Source: Nocardioides aurantiacus
GTDB lineage: Bacteria > Actinomycetota > Actinomycetes > Propionibacteriales > Nocardioidaceae
DNA length: 64,000 nucleotides
Direction of reading: 5' to 3'
Assembly: GCF_003752505.1 (NCBI RefSeq)
Contig: NZ_RKHO01000001.1
Span: forward strand, 3,348,001 to 3,412,000
Part shown: positions 47,491-56,315 of the stretch, piece after piece
Layout of the letters: every line of letters begins with the position of its first letter
Position numbering within the stretch: the first letter of the stretch is position 1
Position numbers and translations under genes: made by a program
The notes under the pieces: generated by a model
Databases searched by the model: none
Seen by the model: only the letters and a program-made list of their open reading frames with translations
What the model was told of the DNA's origin: nothing

Positions 47491-48705
47491 ATGACCACCT
47501 CGACCCACCCCGTCCCCCGCACCTCACTGACGGGCGTCGCCCGTGCCGGCGGTCGTGACTTCCTCGTCCTCGACGCCGCGGCCCGGCTGCCGACGGCGAT
47601 GCTGCCGCTCGGCCTGCTGCTGCTCGTCGCGAACCGCACCGGCTCCTACGGCACCGGCGGCCTCGCGGTCGCCGCACTCAGTCTCGGTGCCGCCGCCGGC
47701 GGCCCGCTCGTCGGCGCGCTCGCCGACCGGCTCGGGCAGCGGGGCGTGGCGCTGGTCGTCACGCTGGTCCAGGCTGCGGCGCTGCTGACCCTCCTCGTCT
47801 CGACGCTCCCGCTCCCGCTGCTGCTCGGGCTCGGCGCGGTCGTCGGGCTCAGCAACCCTCAGATGGGCGCGATGGCCCGCACCCGCTGGTCGGCGCGGGG
47901 CCGGGGGCGCGACGACGAGCGCGGCTTCGTGTCGGCGGCGATGGCGCTGGAGGGCGCCCTCGACGAGGTGTCGTTCGTGCTCGGCCCGGTGCTGGTCGGC
48001 ACCCTCGCCGCGCTGGTCGCCCCCGCCGCCCCGCTGTGGCTCGCCCTCGGCCTGGCCGTCGTCGCCCACCTCGGGTTCGGGCTGCACCGCAGCGCGCTGC
48101 GGGCGCGTCCACGCCGCTCCGCCCACGAGGTCCACAGCCCGCTGCCGGTCGCGCGGCTGGCGGTGCTGCTCCTCGCCCTCGGCTCGGTCGGCGTGGTCTT
48201 CGGCGCCTCCCAGACCGGGCTCGCGGCCCGGCTGGCGCTCACCGGCGACGACGCCCTGACCGGGCTGGTCTACGGGGTCGGGGCCGTCGGCTCGGCGGTC
48301 ACCGCGCTGCTCACCACCCGGCTGCCGGAGCGCATCGGCCACGAGCTGCGCATCGTCGTCTCCGGTGGTGCGATGGTCGCGGCCGGCCTGCTGCTCGCGG
48401 CTGCCACGACACCCCTGGCGCTCGCCGGCGCGATGCTGCTGCTCGGCACCGCGCTGGCGCCGACGCTGATCAGCGCCTACGCCCTGGCCGAGCGGTTGGC
48501 CCCGCCCGACTGGGCGACCACCACCATGACGGCGCTGTCGACGGCCAACGTCGTGGGCGTCGCGGCGGGGGCCGCGGCGGCCGGCGGGCTGGTCGACGGA
48601 GCCGGGCCCACGGCCGCCCTGCTCGTCGTCGCCGTCGCCGGCGCGTCGGTCCTGCTCGCCGGGCTCGTCGCCCGGGCGTCGTACGCACGTCGCACCGGGG
48701 TCTAG
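47491..48705 (+). CDS. MFS transporter
   Basis: 404 aa from ATG 47491 with GGAG 10 nt before. About 12 hydrophobic segments; the conserved A-like motif GALADRLGQRGVALV follows helix 2 and the fold duplicates after a central basic loop (RSALRARPRRSAHEV). It resembles actinobacterial drug/metabolite exporters with no certain substrate. It lies 81 bp after the nitrate operon; a distinct unit seems likely. Its stop overlaps the convergent DoxX-like gene on CTAG. Confidence 0.82.
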   Translation: MTTSTHPVPRTSLTGVARAGGRDFLVLDAAARLPTAMLPLGLLLLVANRTGSYGTGGLAVAALSLGAAAGGPLVGALADRLGQRGVALVVTLVQAAALLTLLVSTLPLPLLLGLGAVVGLSNPQMGAMARTRWSARGRGRDDERGFVSAAMALEGALDEVSFVLGPVLVGTLAALVAPAAPLWLALGLAVVAHLGFGLHRSALRARPRRSAHEVHSPLPVARLAVLLLALGSVGVVFGASQTGLAARLALTGDDALTGLVYGVGAVGSAVTALLTTRLPERIGHELRIVVSGGAMVAAGLLLAAATTPLALAGAMLLLGTALAPTLISAYALAERLAPPDWATTTMTALSTANVVGVAAGAAAAGGLVDGAGPTAALLVVAVAGASVLLAGLVARASYARRTGV

Positions 48706-49103
48706 CCCCGACGTCCCCGCCAGAGCCGCCAGGTCCACCAGACCAGCGGAAGCTGGAGGGGCAGCCGCACCAGCGTGCCGACGAGGTACGCCGTGCTCGC
48801 CTCGCCCGCCTGGTGGTCCTGCCACGCCTCCCAGCTCTGCCACAGGTTGCCCGGGAAGACCGCGACCAGCAGCAGTGCCGCGGCGAGGCCGCCGAGACGT
48901 CGAGTGCGGGGCAGGAGCAGCAGCGCCGCGCAGGCCAGCTCGAGCACGCCGGAGACGACCACGACGGCGGTCTGCAGCGGCAGGAAGTCGGGCACCTGCG
49001 CCTCGAACGCCGAGGGCCGCACCAGGTGCAGCACCCCCGAGGCCGTGAACAGCACGACCACGACCCACGCCCAGCCCAGCCGCGGCGCACCCGGCTGGAT
49101 CAC
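48702..49103 (-). CDS. DoxX-like membrane protein
   Basis: 133 aa from GTG 49103, overlapping the SRPBCC gene stop by 4 nt. Four hydrophobic segments (about 10-30, 45-62, 68-85, 105-125) with the DoxX-type features LHLVRPSAFEAQVPDFLP and FPGNLWQSWEAW. Family members are small quinone- or thiosulfate-linked or unknown membrane proteins. Coupling to the SRPBCC gene is the only functional clue. Confidence 0.78.
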   Translation of the reverse strand: MIQPGAPRLGWAWVVVVLFTASGVLHLVRPSAFEAQVPDFLPLQTAVVVVSGVLELACAALLLLPRTRRLGGLAAALLLVAVFPGNLWQSWEAWQDHQAGEASTAYLVGTLVRLPLQLPLVWWTWRLWRGRRG

Positions 49104-49612
49104 GTGGCGCCGTCGAGGTCGGCCTTCAGCGCAGCCAGGGTGCGGGCGATGTTGCGGCGCTGGAACTGCGCGAACGGCCGACCGGCGGCCGCCTTGTCGA
49201 AGGCGTTCGCCAGCCAGGTCGGCCAGCCGCGCCGCCCGTCGCTCCAGGTCTCGGTCACCCGGGTCCCGCCCTCGACCGGCTCGAGGGCGTAGTCCCACCG
49301 CGCGACCTTCACGCGCAGCCGCGGGCTGCCGACGCCCCAGCCCACGACGTCGAAGCAGAACCGCTCCCCCGGCACCGAGCGGCGTACGACGCACCGGGTG
49401 GTCCACCGCGCCCGACCCCGCTTGTTCGTCCCCGAGAACGACTCGCCCTCGGTGAGCGGACGACCGCCGTCGACCGCGTCCCCCTCGAGCCGGGCGCCGG
49501 TGTTCTCCGGGCTCCACCGGGGCATCTGGGTGGGGTCGGCCAGCTGCGCCCAGATGACCGACGCCGGGGCGTCGACCACCACGCTGTCGCTCACGGTCAG
49601 GTCGCGGGTCAT
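49100..49612 (-). CDS. SRPBCC-family (polyketide cyclase/Bet v1-like) protein
   Basis: 170 aa from ATG 49612. The fold is seen in the N-terminal SDSVVVDAPASVIWAQLADPTQMPRWSPE, the central beta strands and the C-terminal long helix (RRNIARTLAALKADL). Such proteins bind hydrophobic ligands in a deep cavity; some are cyclases, many are of unknown role. It is the first gene of a two-gene unit with the DoxX-like gene. Confidence 0.85.
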   Translation of the reverse strand: MTRDLTVSDSVVVDAPASVIWAQLADPTQMPRWSPENTGARLEGDAVDGGRPLTEGESFSGTNKRGRARWTTRCVVRRSVPGERFCFDVVGWGVGSPRLRVKVARWDYALEPVEGGTRVTETWSDGRRGWPTWLANAFDKAAAGRPFAQFQRRNIARTLAALKADLDGAT

Positions 49613-49733
49613 CGCATCTCCTCGGGGCTGGTGGGTGGGGAGCCTAGCCAGGGCGTCGCCGGGTCGGCGCACGAGTCACTCGTCGGCCTTCTCCGGCACC
49701 TGTCGGCCGTCCTGACGGCTGACCAGTCCCCAG

Positions 49734-49753
49734 TTCCCCGGACGTCCGGGGAA
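49734..49753. repeat. Perfect 20-bp palindrome
   Basis: TTCCCCGGACGTCCGGGGAA reads the same on both strands. It lies between the groEL terminator hairpin and the SRPBCC start (121 bp before it), so it may be an operator of that unit or a second stem after groEL. No family-specific match is recognised. Confidence 0.55.
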
Positions 49754-49776
49754 TCAGGCGCTGCCGGCGTACGACG

Positions 49777-49812
49777 CCGCAGGGCCCCGGTCGTGAGACC
49801 GGGGCCCTGCGG
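49777..49812 (-). terminator. groEL terminator hairpin
   Basis: Perfect 16-bp arms (49777-49792 and 49797-49812) around a GTGA loop, 28 bp beyond the groEL stop. Its stability and position make it the probable end of the groEL transcript. Confidence 0.85.
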
Positions 49813-49840
49813 GTGGATCAGGTGGAGCGAGGGGCTGGAC

Positions 49841-51484
<1,644 letters not shown>

Positions 51485-51607
51485 TCACGCTAAGTGAATG
51501 GATGGCCCACGTCGTCGCCCGCGACGGACGGTCCGGACCGACCCGGCGTACCCTTCACGCCGTCGCTGCCTGACCTCGACTCGGTGGCCATGTGCGGTGC
51601 TGTGCTG

Positions 51608-51634
51608 GTGGCACTCTCACGAGGAGAGTGCCAG
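51608..51634 (-). promoter_or_regulatory. CIRCE operator 1 (promoter-distal)
   Basis: GGCACTC, nine bases, GAGTGCC at 51610-51632 is the conserved core of CIRCE (TTAGCACTC-N9-GAGTGCTAA). It lies just downstream of the predicted -10 of groEL, in the early leader, so HrcA bound here would block initiation. Confidence 0.85.
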
Positions 51635-51638
51635 TGCA

Positions 51639-51667
51639 TTTTTAGCACTCGCCCCCAGCGAGTGCAA
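51639..51667 (-). promoter_or_regulatory. groEL promoter
   Basis: On the minus strand TTGCAC (51667-51662) and TAAAAA (51644-51639) are separated by exactly 17 bp, a good housekeeping -35/-10 pair. The pair lies inside CIRCE operator 2 and is about 170 bp upstream of the groEL ATG. Confidence 0.75.
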
Positions 51668-51668
51668 A
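51642..51668 (-). promoter_or_regulatory. CIRCE operator 2 (overlapping the groEL promoter)
   Basis: TTAGCACTC at 51642-51650, nine bases, then GAGTGCAAA at 51660-51668: one mismatch to the CIRCE consensus. It covers both the -35 and -10 elements of the groEL promoter and lies wholly within the last codons of the upstream SGNH hydrolase gene. Confidence 0.92.
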
Positions 51669-52526
51669 CGTCGGCCCCGCCTCGTGGCGGGGTCGGACCA
51701 GGGCCGCCTCGAGGTGCGGCACCAACGCCTGCGCGGTGCGCTTGTAGCCCACGGAGGAGGGGTGGAAGCGGTCGAGGCTGAACATCACGTCGGGCTCGCG
51801 CACGAAGTGGTGCCCGACCGCCTCGGAGAGGGACACCACGGTGGCGCCCAGCGGGGCGACCGCCCGCGCCTGCGCTGCCGCGAGCTGGCGGGAGGCCCGG
51901 GAGGCCAGGCGCCGCAGCGGCTGCCGCAGCGGTCGCAGCATCCCGAGGTCGGGGCAGGTGCCGACCACGACCTCGGCCCCGAGCTCCTGCAGCGCCTCGA
52001 CGCACGCCACGAGGTGGGCGACCGACTCGGCCACCGGCACCCGGTGGGTCACGTCGTTGCCGCCGACGACCACCACGGCCACGTCGGGACGGTACGACGG
52101 CCGCAGCCCGGCGACCTGGCCCAGCAGCGCGCTGCTCTCCGACCCGACGACCGCCGCCGTGCGCAGCCTCACCGCGCGACCGGTGCGCTTGGCCAGTGAG
52201 CGCGCCAGCCGCGCCCCGAGGGTGTCGCGCGGACGCTCGGCCCCGAGCCCCGCGGCGACGGAGTCACCGAGGACCAGCAGCTCGATGCGCCGACCCTGCT
52301 TCTTCTTGAAGGTCCGGTCGGCCGCGAGCGCGTCCTCCCCCAGCGGCTTGCCGATGAGCTCCCGGGCCTGCGCCGCCTGCCGGACCAGCAGGCCCCGGCC
52401 GCCGAGGGCGGCCGTGCCGAGGACCGCGGCGAGGCCGGCGGTGACGGCGAACGCGGCGGCGGAGCGGCGTACGGGCGGGGCCGGGGGCGCGATCGACGAC
52501 GGGGACACGGCGGCAGCCCACCTCAT
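51642..52526 (-). CDS. SGNH/GDSL hydrolase
   Basis: 294 aa from ATG 52526 (a TTG at 52535 is possible). A membrane or signal segment (about 20-40) is followed by SGNH blocks: LGDSVAAGLG (nucleophile Ser), the Gly of block II, VVVGGNDVTH (Asn), and DRFHPSSVGY (Asp/His). It is probably an exported esterase or lipase. The 3' end is unusual: its last nine codons and TAA stop form CIRCE operator 2 and the promoter of groEL, so the coding sequence and the operator constrain each other. Confidence 0.87.
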   Translation of the reverse strand: MRWAAAVSPSSIAPPAPPVRRSAAAFAVTAGLAAVLGTAALGGRGLLVRQAAQARELIGKPLGEDALAADRTFKKKQGRRIELLVLGDSVAAGLGAERPRDTLGARLARSLAKRTGRAVRLRTAAVVGSESSALLGQVAGLRPSYRPDVAVVVVGGNDVTHRVPVAESVAHLVACVEALQELGAEVVVGTCPDLGMLRPLRQPLRRLASRASRQLAAAQARAVAPLGATVVSLSEAVGHHFVREPDVMFSLDRFHPSSVGYKRTAQALVPHLEAALVRPRHEAGPTFALAGGEC

Positions 52527-52577
52527 CCCGGGCAACGTCCGGTCAACACCGTGTGGCGCCCGGCTGAACGTCGGTGC

Positions 52578-53471
52578 TCAGCGGCCGCGGGCGACCCGGT
52601 CTGCCACCAGGGCCGCGAAGGCGGCGGCGTTGTCCGGCAGCACGTCGAGGTAGAGGCTGGGCTCGGTCACCTCGAGCTCGCTGACCGCCAGCCGGCCGTC
52701 GTCGAGCCGCATCTGGTCGACCCGGGCGTAGTCGAGCGGGCGGCCGAGGAGCTCCCCCGCCGCCGCGACCGTACGACGGGCCAGGTCGGCCGCCTCCGCG
52801 GAGACCGGGACGGCGACCGTGCTGCCGCCGTACTGCTGGTGCACCCGGATCTCGCCGGACGCCGGGATCTTGCGCGCCTGCGAGACCACCTCGCCGTCGA
52901 TGACGAACACCGACGTCTCGCCCTCGGTGCGGACCGAGCCCACGAGCGGCTGCACCACCCACGGCCCCGGGCCGAGCCCGGACTCGTCGGTGCCCGAGGG
53001 CTCGTCGGCGCCGTCGAAGACCACGACGCCGCGCCCGCCGGCCCCCACCCGCGGCTTCACCACCGCCGCGGGCACCTCGCCGGGCGAGACCTCGGCGATG
53101 GCGCACGGCAGGTCGGGCTCGTCCTCGACCAGCACGGTCGGCACCACCGCGACGCGCTCGCCGAGCGGGGCGAGGTAGGCCTTGTCGGTGTTCCAGGCGA
53201 ACACCTCGGCGGAGTTGAGCAGCCACGGCAGTCCGGCCGCCCAGCCCAGGAACTCCTCGCGACGGGCCTCGTAGTCCCACGTCGAGCGGACCGCGACCAG
53301 ACCGGCCGACCAGTCGACCCCCGCGTCGTCCCAGACCACCCAGCGCGGGTCGAGGCCGTGGGCGCGCAGGGCGGTGCCCAGGTGGTCGGTGCCGTCCCCC
53401 TCCTCGCCGGCGGGCAGCTGGGCGCAGGTGGCGAGCAGGACGGTCGGCTTGGTGGTGGCCACGCCCCGCAC
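52578..53471 (-). CDS. ATP-grasp domain protein
   Basis: 297 aa from GTG 53471. The ATP-grasp fold is indicated by AAVVKPRVGAGGRGVVVF (ATP-binding Lys/Gly loop), the central strand region WVVQPLVGSVRTEGETSVFVIDG, and the metal-binding Glu/Asn-like VSELEVTEPSLYLD. It is similar to RimK-like/cycloserine-pathway (DcsG-type) ligases. It should form an amide or related bond using ATP; substrates are unknown and neighbours give no biosynthetic context. Confidence 0.8.
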   Translation of the reverse strand: MRGVATTKPTVLLATCAQLPAGEEGDGTDHLGTALRAHGLDPRWVVWDDAGVDWSAGLVAVRSTWDYEARREEFLGWAAGLPWLLNSAEVFAWNTDKAYLAPLGERVAVVPTVLVEDEPDLPCAIAEVSPGEVPAAVVKPRVGAGGRGVVVFDGADEPSGTDESGLGPGPWVVQPLVGSVRTEGETSVFVIDGEVVSQARKIPASGEIRVHQQYGGSTVAVPVSAEAADLARRTVAAAGELLGRPLDYARVDQMRLDDGRLAVSELEVTEPSLYLDVLPDNAAAFAALVADRVARGR

Positions 53472-53472
53472 C

Positions 53473-53937
53473 CTAGGCGCTGCGGGTGACCGGTTCGTGG
53501 CGCACGGGGAAGGCCACCGAGGCGGCGATGAAGCACGCGGCCGAGGCCTCGGCGTGGATCCGCGTGGCCAGGTCGAGGTGGGCCGGGTCGGCGACGGTGA
53601 CCTCGGGGTGCAGCACGACCTCGGTGAACCGGCCCCCGATCCCCTGCTGCTCCATGCTCCCGGTGGCGGCGTCGCGGTAGCCGGTGACGACGACGCCGTG
53701 CGTCACCGCGACGTGGAGGTAGGACAGCAGGTGGCACTGGGAGAGCGCCGCGAGCAGCAGCTCCTCGGGGTTCCAGCGTGACGGGTCGCCGCGGAACGGC
53801 TTGTCGGCGGAGCCCAGCAGGTCGGGCTTGCCCGCCGCCCGCAGCGTCACGTCACGGTCGTAGTCGCGGTAACCGCTCGTCCCGGTGCCGCGGTCGCCGG
53901 TCCACGTGGTCTCGAGCCGGTAGTGGTGGGTCGCCAC
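53473..53937 (-). CDS. OsmC-family peroxiredoxin-like protein
   Basis: 154 aa from GTG 53937; longer starts would overlap the upstream gene. RWNPEELLLAALSQCHLLSYL holds the first active Cys and AEASAACFIAASVAFPV the second, the two-Cys pattern of OsmC/Ohr hydroperoxide reductases. It probably detoxifies organic hydroperoxides in the cytoplasm. It is one base from the ATP-grasp start and 10 bp from the PPOX gene, suggesting one transcript. Confidence 0.87.
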   Translation of the reverse strand: MATHHYRLETTWTGDRGTGTSGYRDYDRDVTLRAAGKPDLLGSADKPFRGDPSRWNPEELLLAALSQCHLLSYLHVAVTHGVVVTGYRDAATGSMEQQGIGGRFTEVVLHPEVTVADPAHLDLATRIHAEASAACFIAASVAFPVRHEPVTRSA

Positions 53938-53947
53938 GGCGCCGACC

Positions 53948-54415
53948 TCAGTCGTCGGCGTGCTCGGGCGGGAAGCCACCGGTCGCGATCGGGCCCCACC
54001 GCTCGATGGTCACCCGGAGCAGCGACTTGCCCTGCTTCTCCATGGCGTCGCGGTACTCCTCCCAGTCGGGGTGCTCCCCGGAGATGCTGCGGAAGTAGTC
54101 GACCAGCGGCTCGCGGGCCTCGGGCATGTCGATCACCTCGGCGGTGCCGTCGAGCTGCACCCAGGGACCGTCCCAGTCGTCGCTCTGGATCATCACCGTC
54201 GTGCGGGGGTCGCGACGCAGGTTGGCGACCTTGGCCCGCTGCGGGTAGGTCGAGATGACCACCCGACCCTCCTCGTCGACCCCGCAGGTGACCGGCGAGA
54301 GCTGCGGGCTGCCGTCCCTGCGGGTGGTGACGAGCACGGCCCGGTGGCGTGGCCGGACGAAGTCGAGCAGCTCCTCGCGCCCGACGCGGTCGTTGGTGGC
54401 GATCCTGCGAGCCAT
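53948..54415 (-). CDS. PPOX-class F420-dependent oxidoreductase
   Basis: 155 aa split-barrel flavin/deazaflavin protein. RHRAVLVTTRRDGSPQLSPVTCGVDEEGRVVIST and NLRRDPRTTVMIQSDDW are typical of the TIGR03618 group of the PPOX family, which use coenzyme F420. The physiological substrate is unknown. Its presence agrees with an F420-making actinobacterium. Confidence 0.85.
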   Translation of the reverse strand: MARRIATNDRVGREELLDFVRPRHRAVLVTTRRDGSPQLSPVTCGVDEEGRVVISTYPQRAKVANLRRDPRTTVMIQSDDWDGPWVQLDGTAEVIDMPEAREPLVDYFRSISGEHPDWEEYRDAMEKQGKSLLRVTIERWGPIATGGFPPEHADD

Positions 54416-54420
54416 GCCGG

Positions 54421-54696
54421 TCAGCCGCCCGCGACGGCCGGGATGATGCTGATCTGGGTGCCGTCGGGGGTGGGCGTGCCCAGCCCGTCGAGGAAGCGCA
54501 CGTCGTCGTTGCCGACGTAGACGTTGACGAAGCGCCGCAGCGCCCCGGTGTCGTCGAGGATCCGGGCCCGGATGCCGGTGTGGTGGGCCTCGAGGTCGTC
54601 GAGCACCTCGGCCAGGGTGGCGCCGCCGGCGTCCACCTCCGAGCTGCCGTCGGTGTAGGTGCGCAGGATGGTGGGGATGCGGACGCTGACGCTCAT
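54421..54696 (-). CDS. ThiS/MoaD-family sulfur carrier-like protein
   Basis: 91 aa from ATG 54696. It has a ubiquitin-like beta-grasp outline: VRIPTILRTYTDG, LAEVLDDLEAHHTGIRARI, NVYVGNDDVRFL, and ends SIIPAVAGG. The exposed C-terminal Gly-Gly is where ThiS, MoaD and CysO proteins become thiocarboxylates that donate sulfide. It lies 50 bp downstream of the ThrC-like gene behind a SAM riboswitch, which argues for a sulfur-delivery role in the methionine branch rather than in molybdopterin or thiamine synthesis. Confidence 0.85.
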   Translation of the reverse strand: MSVSVRIPTILRTYTDGSSEVDAGGATLAEVLDDLEAHHTGIRARILDDTGALRRFVNVYVGNDDVRFLDGLGTPTPDGTQISIIPAVAGG

Positions 54697-54746
54697 GGGT
54701 GCTCCTCGCGGCGGGGGTCGGCGGGTGGGACGGGGGTTGGGGTGGC

Positions 54747-56066
54747 TCAGACGACGCCGGAGCCGGTGAACGCGGCGTACGACGGCTCGATGGTCGCCGC
54801 GGCGCCCACCCGGTCGGAGACCGCGTCGAGGGTCTTCAGGCCCATGCCGGTGTTGATCACGACGGTGTCGAGGGTGGTGTCGAGCTGGCCGGACTCCACC
54901 AGCTTCCGCAGCACCGCGACGGTGGTGCCGCCCGCGGTCTCGGTGAAGATGCCCTCGTTGCGGGCCAGCAGCAGGATGCCCTCGCGGACCTCCTCGTCGC
55001 TGACGTCCTCGACGGCACCGCCGGTCTGGCGGCAGATGTCGAGCACGTAGATGCCGTCGGCCGGGTTGCCGATGGCCAGGCTCTTGGCGATGGTGTCGGG
55101 CTTGACCGGACGGATGGCGTCGACGCCGGCCTTGTAGGCGACCGAGACCGGCGAGCAGCCGGTCGCCTGGGCGCCGAAGACGCGGTAGGGCTTGTCCTCG
55201 ACCAGGCCGAGGGTGATCAGCTCCTGGAAGGCCTTGTGCACCTTGGTCAGCTGCGAGCCGGAGGCGACCGGGATCACGATCTGGTCGGGCAGCCGCCAGC
55301 CGAGCTGCTCGGCGATCTCGTAGCCCAGGGTCTTGGAGCCCTCGGCGTAGAACGGGCGGACGTTGACGTTGACGAACGCCCAGCCCTCCTCCTCGCCGGC
55401 GATCTCCGAGGCGAGCCGGTTGACGTCGTCGTAGTTGCCGTTCACGGCGACCAGCGAGTCGGTGTAGACGGCCGAGTTGACCTGCTTGGGCTTCTCGAGG
55501 TTGCTGGGGATGAAGACCACGGTGCGGATCCCGGCGCGGGCGCCGGCGGCGGCCACGGCGTTGGCCAGGTTGCCGGTCGAGGGGCAGGCGAAGACCTTGC
55601 TGTGGAACTCCACGGCGGCGCTCAGGGCGCAGGCCACGACACGGTCCTTGAAGGAGTTCGTCGGGTTGGTCGAGTCGTCCTTGACCCACAGGTTGTCGAT
55701 GCCGAGCGCGGCACCGAGGTTGTGGGCCTTGAGCAGCCGGGTGAAGCCGGGCTCCATGTTGGGGCTCTGCTCGATGTCGTCGGGCACCGGGAGCAGCGCC
55801 TTGTAGCGCCAGATGTTGCGGGGGCCGGCCTCGATCTGCTCGCGGGTGACCTCGGGGAAGGCGTAGGCGATCTCGAGGGGGCCGAAGCACTCCGGACACG
55901 CGTAGTGCGGGCCCAGGGCGATCTCGTGGCCGCACTCGCGACAGACCAGGCCCGTGGCGTTGCCGAAGGCGCCCTCGCGCAGGTCGGTGCCGGTGGCGAC
56001 GTCGTCGCCCGCGGGGCTGGACGCGTCGGGCTCGGACTGGGCGCCGTGCTGGGTGGCGATGCTCAA
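54747..56066 (-). CDS. thrC: Threonine synthase-like PLP enzyme
   Basis: 439 aa from TTG 56066, chosen because AAGGAGG lies 5 nt before it; a longer ATG start (56126) would enter the riboswitch. An N-terminal zinc ribbon (Cys42, Cys45, Cys57, Cys60) precedes the fold II PLP domain: NPTNSFKD with Lys140 for the Schiff base, CPSTGNLANAV for phosphate binding. Family ThrC converts O-phosphohomoserine to threonine. Regulation by a SAM riboswitch, the adjacent ThiS/MoaD-like gene and absence of hom/thrB neighbours suggest that this copy instead makes homocysteine from O-phosphohomoserine and carrier-bound sulfide. That is inference; ordinary ThrC remains possible. Confidence 0.8.
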   Translation of the reverse strand: MSIATQHGAQSEPDASSPAGDDVATGTDLREGAFGNATGLVCRECGHEIALGPHYACPECFGPLEIAYAFPEVTREQIEAGPRNIWRYKALLPVPDDIEQSPNMEPGFTRLLKAHNLGAALGIDNLWVKDDSTNPTNSFKDRVVACALSAAVEFHSKVFACPSTGNLANAVAAAGARAGIRTVVFIPSNLEKPKQVNSAVYTDSLVAVNGNYDDVNRLASEIAGEEEGWAFVNVNVRPFYAEGSKTLGYEIAEQLGWRLPDQIVIPVASGSQLTKVHKAFQELITLGLVEDKPYRVFGAQATGCSPVSVAYKAGVDAIRPVKPDTIAKSLAIGNPADGIYVLDICRQTGGAVEDVSDEEVREGILLLARNEGIFTETAGGTTVAVLRKLVESGQLDTTLDTVVINTGMGLKTLDAVSDRVGAAATIEPSYAAFTGSGVV

Positions 56067-56078
56067 GGAGGCCTCCTT

Positions 56079-56215
56079 CTCATCTTCCCCGGACCGGATC
56101 TCGGCGCGGGACGGATGTAGCACCACTTCCGCACCAGTCCGGAACGGGTCCGGGAGGATCGTGCGGCGGTTGCCGGGGCTTCAGCGGGCCGTGTCCCTCT
56201 GCCCCTCTCGATGAG
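56079..56215 (-). promoter_or_regulatory. SAM-I (S-box) riboswitch
   Basis: Read on the minus strand the leader has the S-box core in order: CTCATC (P1 5' strand), CGAGAGG, GAGGGA, GGCCC, TGAAGCCCCGGCAACC, a P3 stem with CCGCAC/GTGCGG, GTGGTGCTACATCC, then GATGAG, the P1 3' strand. The P1 3' strand (56079-56084) directly abuts the Shine-Dalgarno AAGGAGG (56072-56078) of the ThrC-like gene, so ligand-stabilised P1 should limit ribosome access. High SAM is expected to switch the gene off. Confidence 0.92.
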
Positions 56216-56315
56216 CTGTGCGCCAGCCTAGGAGGCGGGTCCCCCACCCCCCACATCCGTCCCGACATGTGGGACGGGCGTCCCACTCCTCGGGACGGGA
56301 GGCGGGACGCGCGCC

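Noticed and set aside
52578-53471. Part of a natural-product cluster (ATP-grasp ligase)
   Set aside because: Neighbouring genes (OsmC, PPOX, SGNH, groEL) are housekeeping or stress genes, with no precursor peptide or carrier protein.
56079-56215. SAM-IV riboswitch, common in Actinobacteria
   Set aside because: The element has the SAM-I arrangement (AGAG, GAGGGA, GGCCC, TGAA, CCGGCAACC, GGTGCTA) rather than the SAM-IV order.
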